Part shown: positions 34,563 through 44,300 of the stretch, in pieces
Position numbering within the stretch: position 1 is the first letter of the stretch
How the letters are laid out: every line of letters begins with the position of its first letter
NCBI RefSeq assembly: GCF_009674495.1
Contig: NZ_WKJN01000004.1
Span: 124,001 to 188,000, forward strand
Origin: Duganella alba
Lineage (GTDB): Bacteria > Pseudomonadota > Gammaproteobacteria > Burkholderiales > Burkholderiaceae_D
Length of the DNA: 64,000 nucleotides
Reading direction: 5' to 3'
Notes under the pieces: generated by a model
What the model was told of the DNA's origin: nothing
The model's input: only the letters and a program-made list of their open reading frames with translations
Database searches by the model: none
Program-made: the position numbers and the translations under genes

Positions 34563-35510
34563 TCAGGCGATCGACGGCTTTCCAAAAACGGGCATACCCT
34601 GCGCGTCCCACTTCAGCGGTTTGACGAAAGTGTGACGGTCCGGATTCCACAGCGGATCGCCGATAATCTCGGTGTAGGTACGTGCATGATAAACCAACAT
34701 CACGGTTTCGCCATCATCCGCCACGGTGAAACTGTTGTGGCCCGGGCCGTAGATCTTGTGTTCGAAGTCGGTTTGCAGCACCGGTTCCTTCATCTTGGTC
34801 CACGATGCAGGGTCCAGCACATCGGCGTTTTCGTCCGCCCACAGCAGACCCATGGCATAGTTTTCGTCGGTGGCGCTGGCCGAGTAGCTGATGAAGATCT
34901 TGCCGTTCTTCTTCAGGATTGACGGGCCTTCGTTGACCCAGAAGCCGCGTATCTCCCAGTCGAATTCCGGCTTGCTGAGCATGACCGGCGGGCCGCCCAG
35001 CTGCCACGGCGTTTTCATCGGCGCGATGTAGATGTTGGAATTGCCTTCGATGGCCACGTCCTTCTGTGCCCACACGTAGTACAGCTGGCCCTTGTGGGTG
35101 AAGGTGGTCGCGTCCAGGCAGAAGGTGTCGATACCGGTGTCGATCTGGCCCATGAACTCCCACTCGCCTTCCAGCGGATTGGCGTTGGTGTTGCGGATCG
35201 CGTACATGCGGTGCTGGAACAGCTTGTACTTGATCTCGCGGCTCGGCGCGGCGGCGAAGTAGACGTACCAGGCGCCGTCGTTGAAGTGCAGCTCCGGCGC
35301 CCAAACCAGTTCGCTGTAGGCGCCGGTGTCCGGCTTGTGCCAGACATCGACCTTTTCCGCGTCCACCAGGCCGGCGATGGTCGTCGCGCGGCGCAGTTCG
35401 ATGCGGTCGTACTGCGGCACCGAGGCGGTGAAGTAGTAATACCCGTCGGTGTGACGGTAGATATGAGGATCGGCGCGCTGCTCGATCAGCGGAGTGAGGA
35501 TGTTTTCCAT
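34563..35510 (-). CDS. Cytoplasmic GH43 arabinosidase
   Basis: I place the start at the ATG at 35510 (MENILTP), with a GGAA ribosome site, because the longer frame overlaps the symporter gene. The 315-residue protein is a GH43 propeller without any signal peptide. It shows RADPHIYRHTDGYYYFTAS, ELVWAPELHFNDGAWYVYFAAAP, FCLDATTFTHKGQLYYVWAQK and the general acid Glu in VNEGPSILKKNGKIFISYS. It starts 16 bases after the GPH symporter, so it probably hydrolyses imported arabinobiose or other short arabinosides in the cytoplasm. It is the only non-exported glycosidase of the locus. Confidence 0.9.
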   Translation of the reverse strand: MENILTPLIEQRADPHIYRHTDGYYYFTASVPQYDRIELRRATTIAGLVDAEKVDVWHKPDTGAYSELVWAPELHFNDGAWYVYFAAAPSREIKYKLFQHRMYAIRNTNANPLEGEWEFMGQIDTGIDTFCLDATTFTHKGQLYYVWAQKDVAIEGNSNIYIAPMKTPWQLGGPPVMLSKPEFDWEIRGFWVNEGPSILKKNGKIFISYSASATDENYAMGLLWADENADVLDPASWTKMKEPVLQTDFEHKIYGPGHNSFTVADDGETVMLVYHARTYTEIIGDPLWNPDRHTFVKPLKWDAQGMPVFGKPSIA

Positions 35511-35526
35511 TTCAGATTCCAAAAAA

Positions 35527-36879
35527 TTAGACTGCCACATGACCCTTGGCTCCCATCTGCGCCTTGACCTCGGTGTAGTACGCATCGTCGATGCGGTACT
35601 TGAACATCAACAGTCCCATTACAGTGTGGAAGAAGCCGGGAATCAAGGTCAGCATCAGCACGATGCCATGCAGGGCAAAGGCGGTCTGCTCGTGATTCGG
35701 CTGGTACTCAAAATACGTCAGCAGCACGCCCACCAGCGCGCCGGCGATGCCCATGCCGGCCTTCTGGCAAACGGAGATGCCGCCGAAGGCGAAGCCGGAC
35801 ACGCGCTGGCCGGTCTTGACGGTGCCGTAGTCGATGGCCTCCGCGATGGCCGACCAGAACACCGGCGCATGCAGGTCCACCACGAACGACAGCAGGAAGT
35901 ACAGCACGAAGGCCAGCATGGTGTCGCCCGGTTTGACCAGGAAGTACATCGCCGCGCTGATCACGCCAACGCCGATCTGGGTCCAGCGGAACAACTTGAC
36001 CTTGCTATAGAACTTGGTGATCCAGGTCGAGGCGATCATCGACAGGATGGCGGCCGCCACGCCGGTCGACAGGAAGGCCGACACGGTGGCCGCATCGGCG
36101 CCAAGATAATACTTGGCGTAGTAGATGGCGACCGAGCCGCGCACCACGTAGCCGATGGTGCCGGTGACGCAGACGGCACACAAAATCAGCCACTGGTCGT
36201 TTTTCATCAGCACCTTGATCTGCTCGGACAGCGACTGGCGCTGCACCTTGTGCACCACGCGCTCGGTGGTGGAGAAGAAGCAGAACAGGAACAGCAGCAC
36301 GCCCATGACGGCCATCACCGCCATCGCCGCCTGGTAGCCGGTGGCCGCGTTGCCGCCACCCCAGCGCTCCGACAGCAGCGGCACGATCACCGTCACCATG
36401 AAGGCGCCGACCTTGGCGAAGAACAGGCGGTAGCCGTTGGCCGACAGGGTCTGCTGCGGGTCGTTGGACAAGGCGCTGGGCAGCGAGATGTACGACACGC
36501 CGACGCCGGAAGTCATCACGGTCATGATGATGTAGGTGGAATAGGCCCATACCAGCTTGGTGCTGTAGCCCCAGTCCGGCGTGGAGAAGACGAAGAACAC
36601 GCTCAGGCCATACGGCACGGCCAGGAACAGCAGCCACGGGCGATAACGTCCCCAGCGCGTCAGCACGCGGTCCGTTATCTGGCCCATCACCAGGTCGCTG
36701 GCGGCGCCGACGATCTTCACCAGCACGAACAGCAGCGCCAGGTCGGTGGTCTTCAGGCCGTAGATATCGGTGTAGAAGAAGGTAATGATCAACATCATCG
36801 ACGAGATCACCACGTTCAGCGCCATGTCGCCCGCGCCAAAACCGATTTTCTCCAGTACCGACATTTTTTGATTCGACAT
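35527..36879 (-). CDS. GPH-family sugar:cation symporter
   Basis: The 450-residue inner-membrane protein has 12 predicted helices and belongs to the glycoside-pentoside-hexuronide:cation symporter family (MelB, XynB, AraE-like). It shows KIGFGAGDMALNVVISSMM at the N terminus, the cytoplasmic loop DRVLTRWGRYRPWLLFLAVP, and GTVKTGQRVSGFAFGG in the C-terminal half. I choose the ATG at 36879, with AGGA seven bases upstream; the longer frame begins with TTG. The gene lies between the TonB receptor and the cytoplasmic GH43, so arabinosides are the likely cargo, moved from periplasm to cytoplasm. Confidence 0.92.
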   Translation of the reverse strand: MSNQKMSVLEKIGFGAGDMALNVVISSMMLIITFFYTDIYGLKTTDLALLFVLVKIVGAASDLVMGQITDRVLTRWGRYRPWLLFLAVPYGLSVFFVFSTPDWGYSTKLVWAYSTYIIMTVMTSGVGVSYISLPSALSNDPQQTLSANGYRLFFAKVGAFMVTVIVPLLSERWGGGNAATGYQAAMAVMAVMGVLLFLFCFFSTTERVVHKVQRQSLSEQIKVLMKNDQWLILCAVCVTGTIGYVVRGSVAIYYAKYYLGADAATVSAFLSTGVAAAILSMIASTWITKFYSKVKLFRWTQIGVGVISAAMYFLVKPGDTMLAFVLYFLLSFVVDLHAPVFWSAIAEAIDYGTVKTGQRVSGFAFGGISVCQKAGMGIAGALVGVLLTYFEYQPNHEQTAFALHGIVLMLTLIPGFFHTVMGLLMFKYRIDDAYYTEVKAQMGAKGHVAV

Positions 36880-36947
36880 CTTATTCCTCAAAGTGCGAGG
36901 CCGCGCCCTCGCTCAGGCGGGGACGCGGCCGGATAACGACAGGCTGC

Positions 36948-39578
36948 TTAGATCTTCCAGTTCAGGAACACGCCAACCGAACGATCATAGCGACGGGTAT
37001 CGCGTGGGTACAGCGCCTTGTTGCTCCAGTAGTCGGTGTACTTGAAATTCAGCAGATTGGAACCGGTCAGCGTGACCGTGGTGTTCTCGTTGATCTTGTA
37101 GCCCAGCGAGCCATCCAGCGACGACATCGGCGACGCGATCAGATCCAGGCCCGGACCGCCGTCGTTGTAGGTCTGAACGAACTTCGAACGCCAGTTATAC
37201 GCCAGGCGGGCCGACACGCCATACTTCTCATACAGGCCCACCACGTTGTACGACCATTTCGACATGCCGGCAAACGGCTTGCCGCTCAGGGTCGGATCGC
37301 TGGCGGTGCTGGTCTGGCCTTCGGTGTAGGTAGCATTCGCCTCCACGCCCAAGCCGCTCCAGACGCCCGGCAGCTTGTCGAAGAAGGTGCGGTACGCCAC
37401 CTCGGCCCCCTGCAGATAGCCATCGTCCGTATTGAATGGACGGGTGGTGTCGTAGGTCGCACCGTTGAAGGTTTCCTTGACGACCTTGGTCTGGATATAG
37501 CCCTTGAACTCGTGGCGGAACAATGCCACGCTGGCCATGCCGGTCGACGAGAAATACCACTCCAGCGAACCGTCATAGTTACGCGCGGTGAACGGCTTCA
37601 GATCCGGATTGCCGCCCGACGCCGTCGCCAGGTTGGTGGTGCCATTGGCGTTGATGTAGGCCGTGCCTGGATTCAGCTGGGCGAAGTCCGGACGGGTCAA
37701 GGTCTTCGATACCGAGAAGCGCGCAATCACGTCCTGGCGCAACGATGCCTTGAAGTTGGCGCTCGGCAGATACGCCGTGTCGCTCGACGTTTTCGAGGTC
37801 GGCACATAGGCGGTGCCCACCATCGAGTTACCCAGCAGGTCGGAGTCGGTCTTGGTGATGCGCATGCCCAGCACGCCGTCGATTGGAATACCGGCGGTTT
37901 CCCAGCCGATGTGCGCCTTGCCGTACAAGGCGTAGTTCTTCTCTTCGTCGGCGAAGTAGGAGCCAGGGTCGAGCGCCTTGCCGGCCGAGGTGCCGGTGAT
38001 CGCCTGGCGCACCGCGCCGGTATTGGAGATCAGGTAGCTGGCGCATGGCGTGTACCAGGCGGTGGTGCCCCAGTTGTTTTGCATGCTGGCGGTGCAGTTC
38101 AGGCCGGGCAGGCTGGTGACAGGAATGCCATCCGGCGCCAGCACCGAACCTTCAAACGACTTGATCGACGCGGCGGTGCGCTTGGCGGCGCGGACGCCGA
38201 AGCCGAAGTCCTTGAACAAGCCTTCGTCGGCCATGGTGTAGGTGCCGTCGGCGCGCCAGTCGGTCGACGAGCCGTGGTCGTGGCCATAACGGTCGAACAA
38301 CTGGTCAAGACGGTAGTTGGCCGGATTGGTGATGTCCTGGCCGCTGTACGAAATATTCGCGCCGCCGCCGGCGTTGGTGGTCACCACCGAATTCGGCATC
38401 ACGGTCAGCGTATCCAGAATCGGGTTTTGCCAGTCGTAGTCAGACAGCGTGCGCGAAATTTCGCTGCTCAGGCGCAGGCCCGGCGCGGCGTTCCAGCGGG
38501 CGCCGATGGCGTGCTGCTGGGTGACGTTGTCGGCGCGGTTGGCCTGGGTCGACATGATGGTGTTGACGTTGTGCGACGTCAGCGTTTGCAGCTGGTTCGA
38601 GCCAGGGATCTTGGTGCCGGACATGGTGTCGCCAGGGCCCCACCATGGCAGCGCCACCAGGTAATCGGTTTCGAAGTTGTTCAGGTAGTGGGTGGCCAGA
38701 CCTTCCGCGTACACTTCCAGATCCTGGCTCGGCTTCCATTGCAGCGCGTAGTTGGCGGCGGTGCGGCGACGGTCGCCATGGATGGACTGCAGGCCCATCA
38801 GATCCGGACCGGTCAGGTTCGGCAGCAGCCAGCTCTTGTCGATCGGCTTGGTGTTGAAGGCACGTTCTTCCGAATAGTGGTTGCGCACATACGAGACGCC
38901 AAACAGCGCGCCGACTTCGCCGATCGGCGTCTTCCAGCGGTTGGAGATCATGCCGCTGACGTTGGGATCGGTGCGGTCGGCCTGCGAGTTGTTGGTGGCG
39001 CCGCCATTCACCGCAGCGGTAAAGCCCTTGAAATCGAACGGACGGTTGGTACGCACGTCGATCACGCCGGCGATGCCGCCCTCCGGCAGGTCGGCGGACT
39101 GCGATTTGTACACGTCCACGCGTTGCAGCATGGCCGACGGAATGTCCGCCAGCTGGATGTAGCGGCCGGTGGTGGTGAACAGTTCGCGGCCATTCAGCAG
39201 CGTGGCGATGCCCGGCAGGCCGCGGATCAGCACCGTGTTGGCTTCGCCGCCGTCGCGGCGCACCTGCACGCCGGTGACGCGGGCCAGGGTTTCAGCCACG
39301 TTGGTGTCCGGGAACTTGCCGATATCGTCCGCGACGATGGAATCGATAACGTTATCGGCATCCTTCTTGATTTTCTGGGCGCTTTGCGCGGCGCGGCGGA
39401 CACCGGTCACGGTCACGGTGGCTTCGGGCTGCACGGCATCGGCGGCCGCTGCGGTTTCCTGCGCAATAACCGGGAAGGCGGTCAGCAGGCCGGCGGCGGC
39501 CAGCACGGCAACGCCGGATTTCAGGACGAGACGATGCTTTGCCTGGGACTCGCAAGTCCCGCAGATACTGTGTTTCAT
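36948..39578 (-). CDS. TonB-dependent outer-membrane receptor
   Basis: The 876-residue protein has a signal peptide with a long basic N-region (GVAVLAAAGLLTAFPVIAQ), a TonB-box-like ATVTVTG, a plug domain (IGKFPDTNVAETLARVTGVQVRRDG, NTVLIRGLPGIATLLNGRE, split) and a 22-strand-type barrel ending in SVGVFLNWKI. It resembles carbohydrate TonB receptors of Caulobacter and Xanthomonas. As first gene of the arabinan locus, it probably imports arabino-oligosaccharides across the outer membrane. CTGGAG precedes the ATG. The exact ligand is inferred from context. Confidence 0.93.
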   Translation of the reverse strand: MKHSICGTCESQAKHRLVLKSGVAVLAAAGLLTAFPVIAQETAAAADAVQPEATVTVTGVRRAAQSAQKIKKDADNVIDSIVADDIGKFPDTNVAETLARVTGVQVRRDGGEANTVLIRGLPGIATLLNGRELFTTTGRYIQLADIPSAMLQRVDVYKSQSADLPEGGIAGVIDVRTNRPFDFKGFTAAVNGGATNNSQADRTDPNVSGMISNRWKTPIGEVGALFGVSYVRNHYSEERAFNTKPIDKSWLLPNLTGPDLMGLQSIHGDRRRTAANYALQWKPSQDLEVYAEGLATHYLNNFETDYLVALPWWGPGDTMSGTKIPGSNQLQTLTSHNVNTIMSTQANRADNVTQQHAIGARWNAAPGLRLSSEISRTLSDYDWQNPILDTLTVMPNSVVTTNAGGGANISYSGQDITNPANYRLDQLFDRYGHDHGSSTDWRADGTYTMADEGLFKDFGFGVRAAKRTAASIKSFEGSVLAPDGIPVTSLPGLNCTASMQNNWGTTAWYTPCASYLISNTGAVRQAITGTSAGKALDPGSYFADEEKNYALYGKAHIGWETAGIPIDGVLGMRITKTDSDLLGNSMVGTAYVPTSKTSSDTAYLPSANFKASLRQDVIARFSVSKTLTRPDFAQLNPGTAYINANGTTNLATASGGNPDLKPFTARNYDGSLEWYFSSTGMASVALFRHEFKGYIQTKVVKETFNGATYDTTRPFNTDDGYLQGAEVAYRTFFDKLPGVWSGLGVEANATYTEGQTSTASDPTLSGKPFAGMSKWSYNVVGLYEKYGVSARLAYNWRSKFVQTYNDGGPGLDLIASPMSSLDGSLGYKINENTTVTLTGSNLLNFKYTDYWSNKALYPRDTRRYDRSVGVFLNWKI

Positions 39579-39600
39579 AGGTCTCCAGTGTTGTTTGTTT

Positions 39601-39629
39601 TATATAGAGCTGCGTCATAGCAGCGCCAA
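39601..39629 (-). promoter_or_regulatory. Candidate promoter and operator of the TonB receptor operon
   Basis: On the minus strand, TTGGCG (39624-39629) and TATATA (39601-39606) are spaced by 17 bases, close to the sigma-70 consensus. The spacer region contains the dyad GCTGC-N6-GCAGC (39609-39624), a placement typical of a repressor site. Proof of use is lacking. Confidence 0.5.
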
Positions 39630-39671
39630 TTGAACAAATCTTATGGGCTGGAGAAAAAACAAACCAATCAA

Positions 39672-39699
39672 TTTTTTCGGGTTTTCGATACCGAAAAAA
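39672..39699. promoter_or_regulatory. Inverted repeat upstream of the TonB receptor
   Basis: TTTTTTCGG (39672-39680) and CCGAAAAAA (39691-39699) are perfect complements around a ten-base centre. The centre and right arm contain TCGATACCGAAA, shared with the catabolic-operon upstream region at 33400-33411. It lies about 45 bases upstream of the putative -35 box. The right arm also supplies the T-run of the amn terminator. Confidence 0.5.
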
Positions 39700-39724
39700 G
39701 TATCAAGCCCGCTGGCGCGGGCTT
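39694..39724 (-). terminator. Rho-independent terminator of amn
   Basis: Just after the amn stop codon, AAGCCCGC and GCGGGCTT form a perfect eight-base stem with a GCCA loop (39705-39724). It is followed on the minus strand by GATAC and six T residues. This is a classical intrinsic terminator and separates amn from the TonB receptor operon on the same strand. Confidence 0.85.
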
Positions 39725-39729
39725 GGAGG

Positions 39730-41232
39730 CTATTGAAATGCAACTTCCGTGAAGCTGCGTAACTTGCGGGAGTGTAGTTTATCCACACCCAGGGCGCGCA
39801 AAAGTTCAACTGCGCGAATACCGATGCGTAAATGCTGGTCAACACGGTCGCGGTAAAACTGGTTAGCCATGCCCGGAAGTTTGATCTCGCCATGCATCGG
39901 TTTGTCGCTCACGCACAACAACGTACCGTAGGGAACGCGGAAACGGAAACCGTTGGCGGCAATGGTGGCGCTTTCCATATCCAGCGCGATCGCCCTGCTC
40001 TGGCTGAACCGGCGCTCCGGCGTGCGTTGCGGCATCAATTCCCAGTTGCGGTTGTCGGTGCTGGCGACGGTGCCGGTGCGCATCACGCGTTTCAGGTCGT
40101 GGCCGGTCAACTGCGTGACTTCGGCCACGGCGGCCTCGATCGCCACCTGCACCTCGGCCAGCGGCGGAATCGGCACCCACAGCGGCAAGTCTTCGTCCAG
40201 CACGTGATCCTCGCGCACGTAGCCGTGGGCCAGCACGTAGTCGCCCAGCTCCTGCGTGTTGCGCAGGCCGGCGCAGTGGCCCAGCATCAGCCAGGCGTGC
40301 GGGCGCAGCACCGCGATGTGGTCGGTGATGGTCTTGGCGTTGGCCGGACCGACGCCGATGTTGACCATCGAGATGCCGGCGCCATCGGCGCGGATCAGGT
40401 GATAGCCCGGCATCTGCGGCAGGCGTGGCAGCGGCGAGCCGTGGGCGTCGCCCGGCGCCACCGCCTGCCCCACGCGGCGCATCACCAGATTACCCGGTTC
40501 GACAAAGGCGATGTAGTCGTTGCCTGGCTCGCCGGCCGGACTGGCCATCAGCTCATGCCCCAGCTTGATGAATTCGTCGATATAGAACTGGTAGTTGGTG
40601 AACAGGACAAACTTCTGGAAATGCTCGCACGAGGTGCCGGTGTAGTGGCGCAGGCGTTGCAGCGAATAGTCCACGCGCGGCGCGGTGAACAGCGACAGCG
40701 GCTGCGCCTCGCCCATCGGCGGCTCGTGGGTGCCATTGGCGATGCCGTCGTCCATGGCGGCCAGGTTGGGCAGGTCGAACACGTCGCGCATCAGCAAACG
40801 GCGCTCGGCGGTCAGACTGCCTTCGATGTGTTCATGCTCGGCAAACGAAAAATGGATCGGAATCGGCTGCGCGCTCACGCCCACTTCCAGCTTGACGTGG
40901 TGGTTGCCGTGGTTCTTCAGCAGCAGCTTGAATTGCTGGAGGTAGTAGCGGGCGAACAGGTCCGGCCGCGTCAGCGTGGTTTCGTAGGTGCCGGGACCGG
41001 CGACAAAGCCGAAGGCCAGGCGCGAATCGGCGCGGGCCACGGTGTCCGTATGGACGCGAACGAACGGATAGCAGGCGCGCACGTGCTCGCCGACGTTTTC
41101 GCCTGCCACAAAACGCTTCATGGCGTCGCGCAGGAAGGCGATATTGGCGTCATAAATGGCCAGCACCTGGTCGTAGGCGGCCTGGGCGTCGTCAAACTGC
41201 ATGGGGGCGATGAATGGACGGGTGGTAGACAT
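39730..41232 (-). CDS. amn: AMP nucleosidase
   Basis: The 500-residue protein hydrolyses AMP to adenine and ribose 5-phosphate and helps to balance adenylate pools. The N-terminal domain of about 180 residues specific to AMP nucleosidases is present (ARYYLQQFKLLLKNHG, HFSFAEHEHIEG). The C-terminal purine-nucleoside-phosphorylase-like domain follows (MVNIGVGPANAKTITDHIAVLRPHAWLMLGHCAGLR is split across the active site; ALDMESATIAANGFRFRVPYG). It is cytoplasmic, monocistronic, ends in a terminator, and is divergent from the NRPS operon. Confidence 0.95.
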   Translation of the reverse strand: MSTTRPFIAPMQFDDAQAAYDQVLAIYDANIAFLRDAMKRFVAGENVGEHVRACYPFVRVHTDTVARADSRLAFGFVAGPGTYETTLTRPDLFARYYLQQFKLLLKNHGNHHVKLEVGVSAQPIPIHFSFAEHEHIEGSLTAERRLLMRDVFDLPNLAAMDDGIANGTHEPPMGEAQPLSLFTAPRVDYSLQRLRHYTGTSCEHFQKFVLFTNYQFYIDEFIKLGHELMASPAGEPGNDYIAFVEPGNLVMRRVGQAVAPGDAHGSPLPRLPQMPGYHLIRADGAGISMVNIGVGPANAKTITDHIAVLRPHAWLMLGHCAGLRNTQELGDYVLAHGYVREDHVLDEDLPLWVPIPPLAEVQVAIEAAVAEVTQLTGHDLKRVMRTGTVASTDNRNWELMPQRTPERRFSQSRAIALDMESATIAANGFRFRVPYGTLLCVSDKPMHGEIKLPGMANQFYRDRVDQHLRIGIRAVELLRALGVDKLHSRKLRSFTEVAFQ

Positions 41233-41358
41233 GCGGCTCCTTCAGTTTTGGCTGGTATTTCCTATTGTAAAGGCTGTAAGCAGAACTTGCATTCTCCCTC
41301 TATGGGAACCATCTGGCGTACCGTACAATGGCACCCTGACACCAATCAAAGCACCCGC

Positions 41359-44300
41359 ATGAATCAACCAGTAACACCGCACATCGCAGACGTTCTTTTT
41401 GGCCCGCAGCAGGAGAGTTTGCTGCGCGAGGAAATCCTCGCCGACCTGCTGGAAGCCAGCGCCGCGCGCGATCCCGAACAGATCGCGCTGATTTTCGGCG
41501 AACGCTCGCTGACTTACCGCGAACTGAATGCGCAGGCCGACCTGGTTGCGGCGCGCCTGATCGCGGCCGGCGTGCAGCCGGGGCAGATTGTCGGCCTGTG
41601 GCTGCCGCGCGGGATCGAGCTGCTGGTGCTGCAAGCCGGTATCGCCAAGGCCGGCGCGGCCTGGCTGCCGGTGGACGAGGATACCCCGGTCGAACGCTTG
41701 CAGGTGTGCCTGGACGATGCATCCGGCGCCGGTGTGCTGACCAGCGCTGCGTTTGCGCCGCGCCTGTCGTCGCTGGCCGGTTTCGACCGCCCCATCTGGA
41801 CGGCTGAAGCGGTGCTGGCCGCTCCGGCCGCCGGCGAAGTGCTGGCGCGGCGCGGCGAGGTGTCGCCGGACGTGCCGGCCTATGTCATCTATACCTCCGG
41901 TTCGACCGGCAAGCCGAAAGGCATTCTCATCACCCAGCGCAGCATCTGCCACTTCCTGCGCAGCGAGAACGAAGTGCTGGGCGTGCAAGGCGGCGACAAG
42001 GTGTATCAGGGCTTTTCGGTGGCCTTCGACATGTCGTTCGAGGAGATCTGGATTTCGTACCTGGTCGGCGCCACGCTGTGGATCGGGCCGAAGGAAATCA
42101 GCGGCGATCCGGAGACGCTGCCGCGCATGCTGGAGCAGAACCACGTCACCGTATTGCATGCGGTGCCGACGCTGCTCGCGCTGTTCAACCAGGAGGTGCC
42201 GAGCCTGCGCCTGATTAACCTCGGCGGCGAGGCGTGCCCGGAATCGCTGGTGCAGCGCTGGTCGCGCGAAGGCCGGCAGATGTTCAACACCTACGGCCCG
42301 ACCGAAGCCACCGTCTCCGCCAGCCTGGCGCGCCTGCAACCCGGCTATCCGGTCACCATCGGCCGGCCGCTGCCCAACTACGGGCTGCTGGTCATCGACG
42401 CCAACACCGAGCCTGCCGCCCACGCCCCGAACGCCGGTGACGCCGCCGGCGGCGCTGCGCCCTCCCCGGCCGGCACGCCAATGGCCGGCCCGGTCCTGCG
42501 CCTGCTGCCGCACGGCGAAGTCGGCGAGCTATGCATCACCGGCCCGGGCCTGGCGGCCGGCTATCTCGGCCGCCCTGACCTGACGGCGGAAAAATTCCTG
42601 CCCAATCCATGGTCCGCCGGTCCGCACGACGCGCGCCTGTACCGCACCGGCGACCTGGCACGCATCGGCCCTGACGGCGAAGTCACCTGCCTGGGCCGCG
42701 CCGACGACCAGGTCAAGATCCGCGGCTTCCGCGTGGAACTCGGCGAAATCGAAGCCCTGCTCGCGCAGCAGCCCGGCGTCGGCACCGTCGCCGTCCTGCT
42801 GCGCAAGGACGACGGCATCGACCAGCTGGTCGCCTACCTGGTGGCCGACGCCGGTGTCACGCTGGACAACCGCGCGCTGCGCGCCGCCCTGACGGAAAAG
42901 CTGCCGCCCTACATGGTCCCCGGCCGCTACGAAATGCTGGATGCCATGCCGCGCCTAACCTCCGGCAAAATCGACCGCAAGACACTGAAAGCCACGCCAC
43001 TCAGCGCGCCGCCAGCCGGCAGCACCGAAGACTCCGACCTGCCCGAAACGCCGGCCGAAGAAGCGCTGTTCGCCGCACTGGCCGCGCTGTTCCCCGGCCA
43101 GCCTATCCAGCGTCAGGCCGACTTCTTCACCGACCTTGGCGGCCACTCCTTCTTCGCCGCACGCCTGGCCTCCTCGTTGCGCGCCGATCCGCGCTACGCC
43201 CACATCACCGTGCGCGACATCTACCAGCAGCGCCAGATCGGCAAGATCGCGCAGGTGCTGGGCGAAGCGCAGGCCGAATGCATCGAAGAACAAGACTGGA
43301 CGCCGCCGTCCCGGCTCAAGCGCTGGACCTGCGGCATCGCCCAGGCGGCCGCCATGCCGCCGCTGGTCACGCTGCGCATGGCGCAGTGGCTGGCGCCGTT
43401 CTTCACCTACCACTTCTTCACCGGCGATCCCGGCGACTCGGTGGCGGTTGCCATCGCCGCCTCGGTCGGCGTGTTCCTGCTGGCGACCATCGGCGAATTC
43501 GCCATCGCCATCCTCGGCAAGTGGCTGATCGCCGGCCGCCTGAAAGCCGGCGTGTATCCGCTGTGGGGCCTGACCTACTACCGCTGGTGGCTGGCCGACC
43601 GTCTGGTCGAGTCGGCGCCCGCCTACCTGTTGAGCGGCTCCTCGCTCAATGCCTGGTGGCTGCGCGCGCTCGGCGCCAAGGTCGGCAAGGAAGTCATCAT
43701 CGGCTCGATGACGCTGCGCGCGCCGGACCTGCTGGACATCGGCGACCAGGTCAGCATCGGCAACGCCGTCAACTTTGAAAACGCCCGCGTCGAGCGCGGC
43801 CAGCTGCACCTCGGCCAGATCACGCTGGGACGAGACGCCTGCGTCAGTTCCTTCGCCATCATGGAAGGCAATACCCGCGTTGAAGCGCTGGGGCACCTGG
43901 AAGGTCAGTCGGCGTTGAGCGACGGCGGTGTGGTGCCTGCGGGCCGCATCTGGGCCGGTTCGCCGGCGCGCGACATGGGCGCCTTCGACACCAACCGCCT
44001 GCCGCCTCGGCCGCCGGTCACCGCCATGCGCCGCGCCGCCGAAGCGCTGTTCTTCGTCCTCGGCATCCTGGGCGTGGTCACCCTGTTCTTCATGCCGGTG
44101 TTCCCGAGCTTCGTGCTGATCGACTGGTTCGACGAAGCCGGCTGGCTGCCGTGGATACAGGGTGACGACATGCGCATCCAGTTGCTGCGCTACTTCCTAC
44201 TGGCCTTCCCCGCCAGCACGGTGCTGATCGTGCTGACCGCGCTGGTGTCGGCCGGCATCCGCTGGAGCGCGCTGCCGCGCTTGAAGCCGGGCCGGTTCCC

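Noticed and set aside
37512..39620. 702-codon plus-strand frame opposite the TonB receptor
   Set aside because: Antisense shadow with low-complexity sequence; the receptor on the other strand has full domain support.
39832..41358. 509-codon N-terminal extension of the NRPS frame
   Set aside because: It is antisense to amn and has no domain. The adenylation domain begins shortly after the ATG at 41359.
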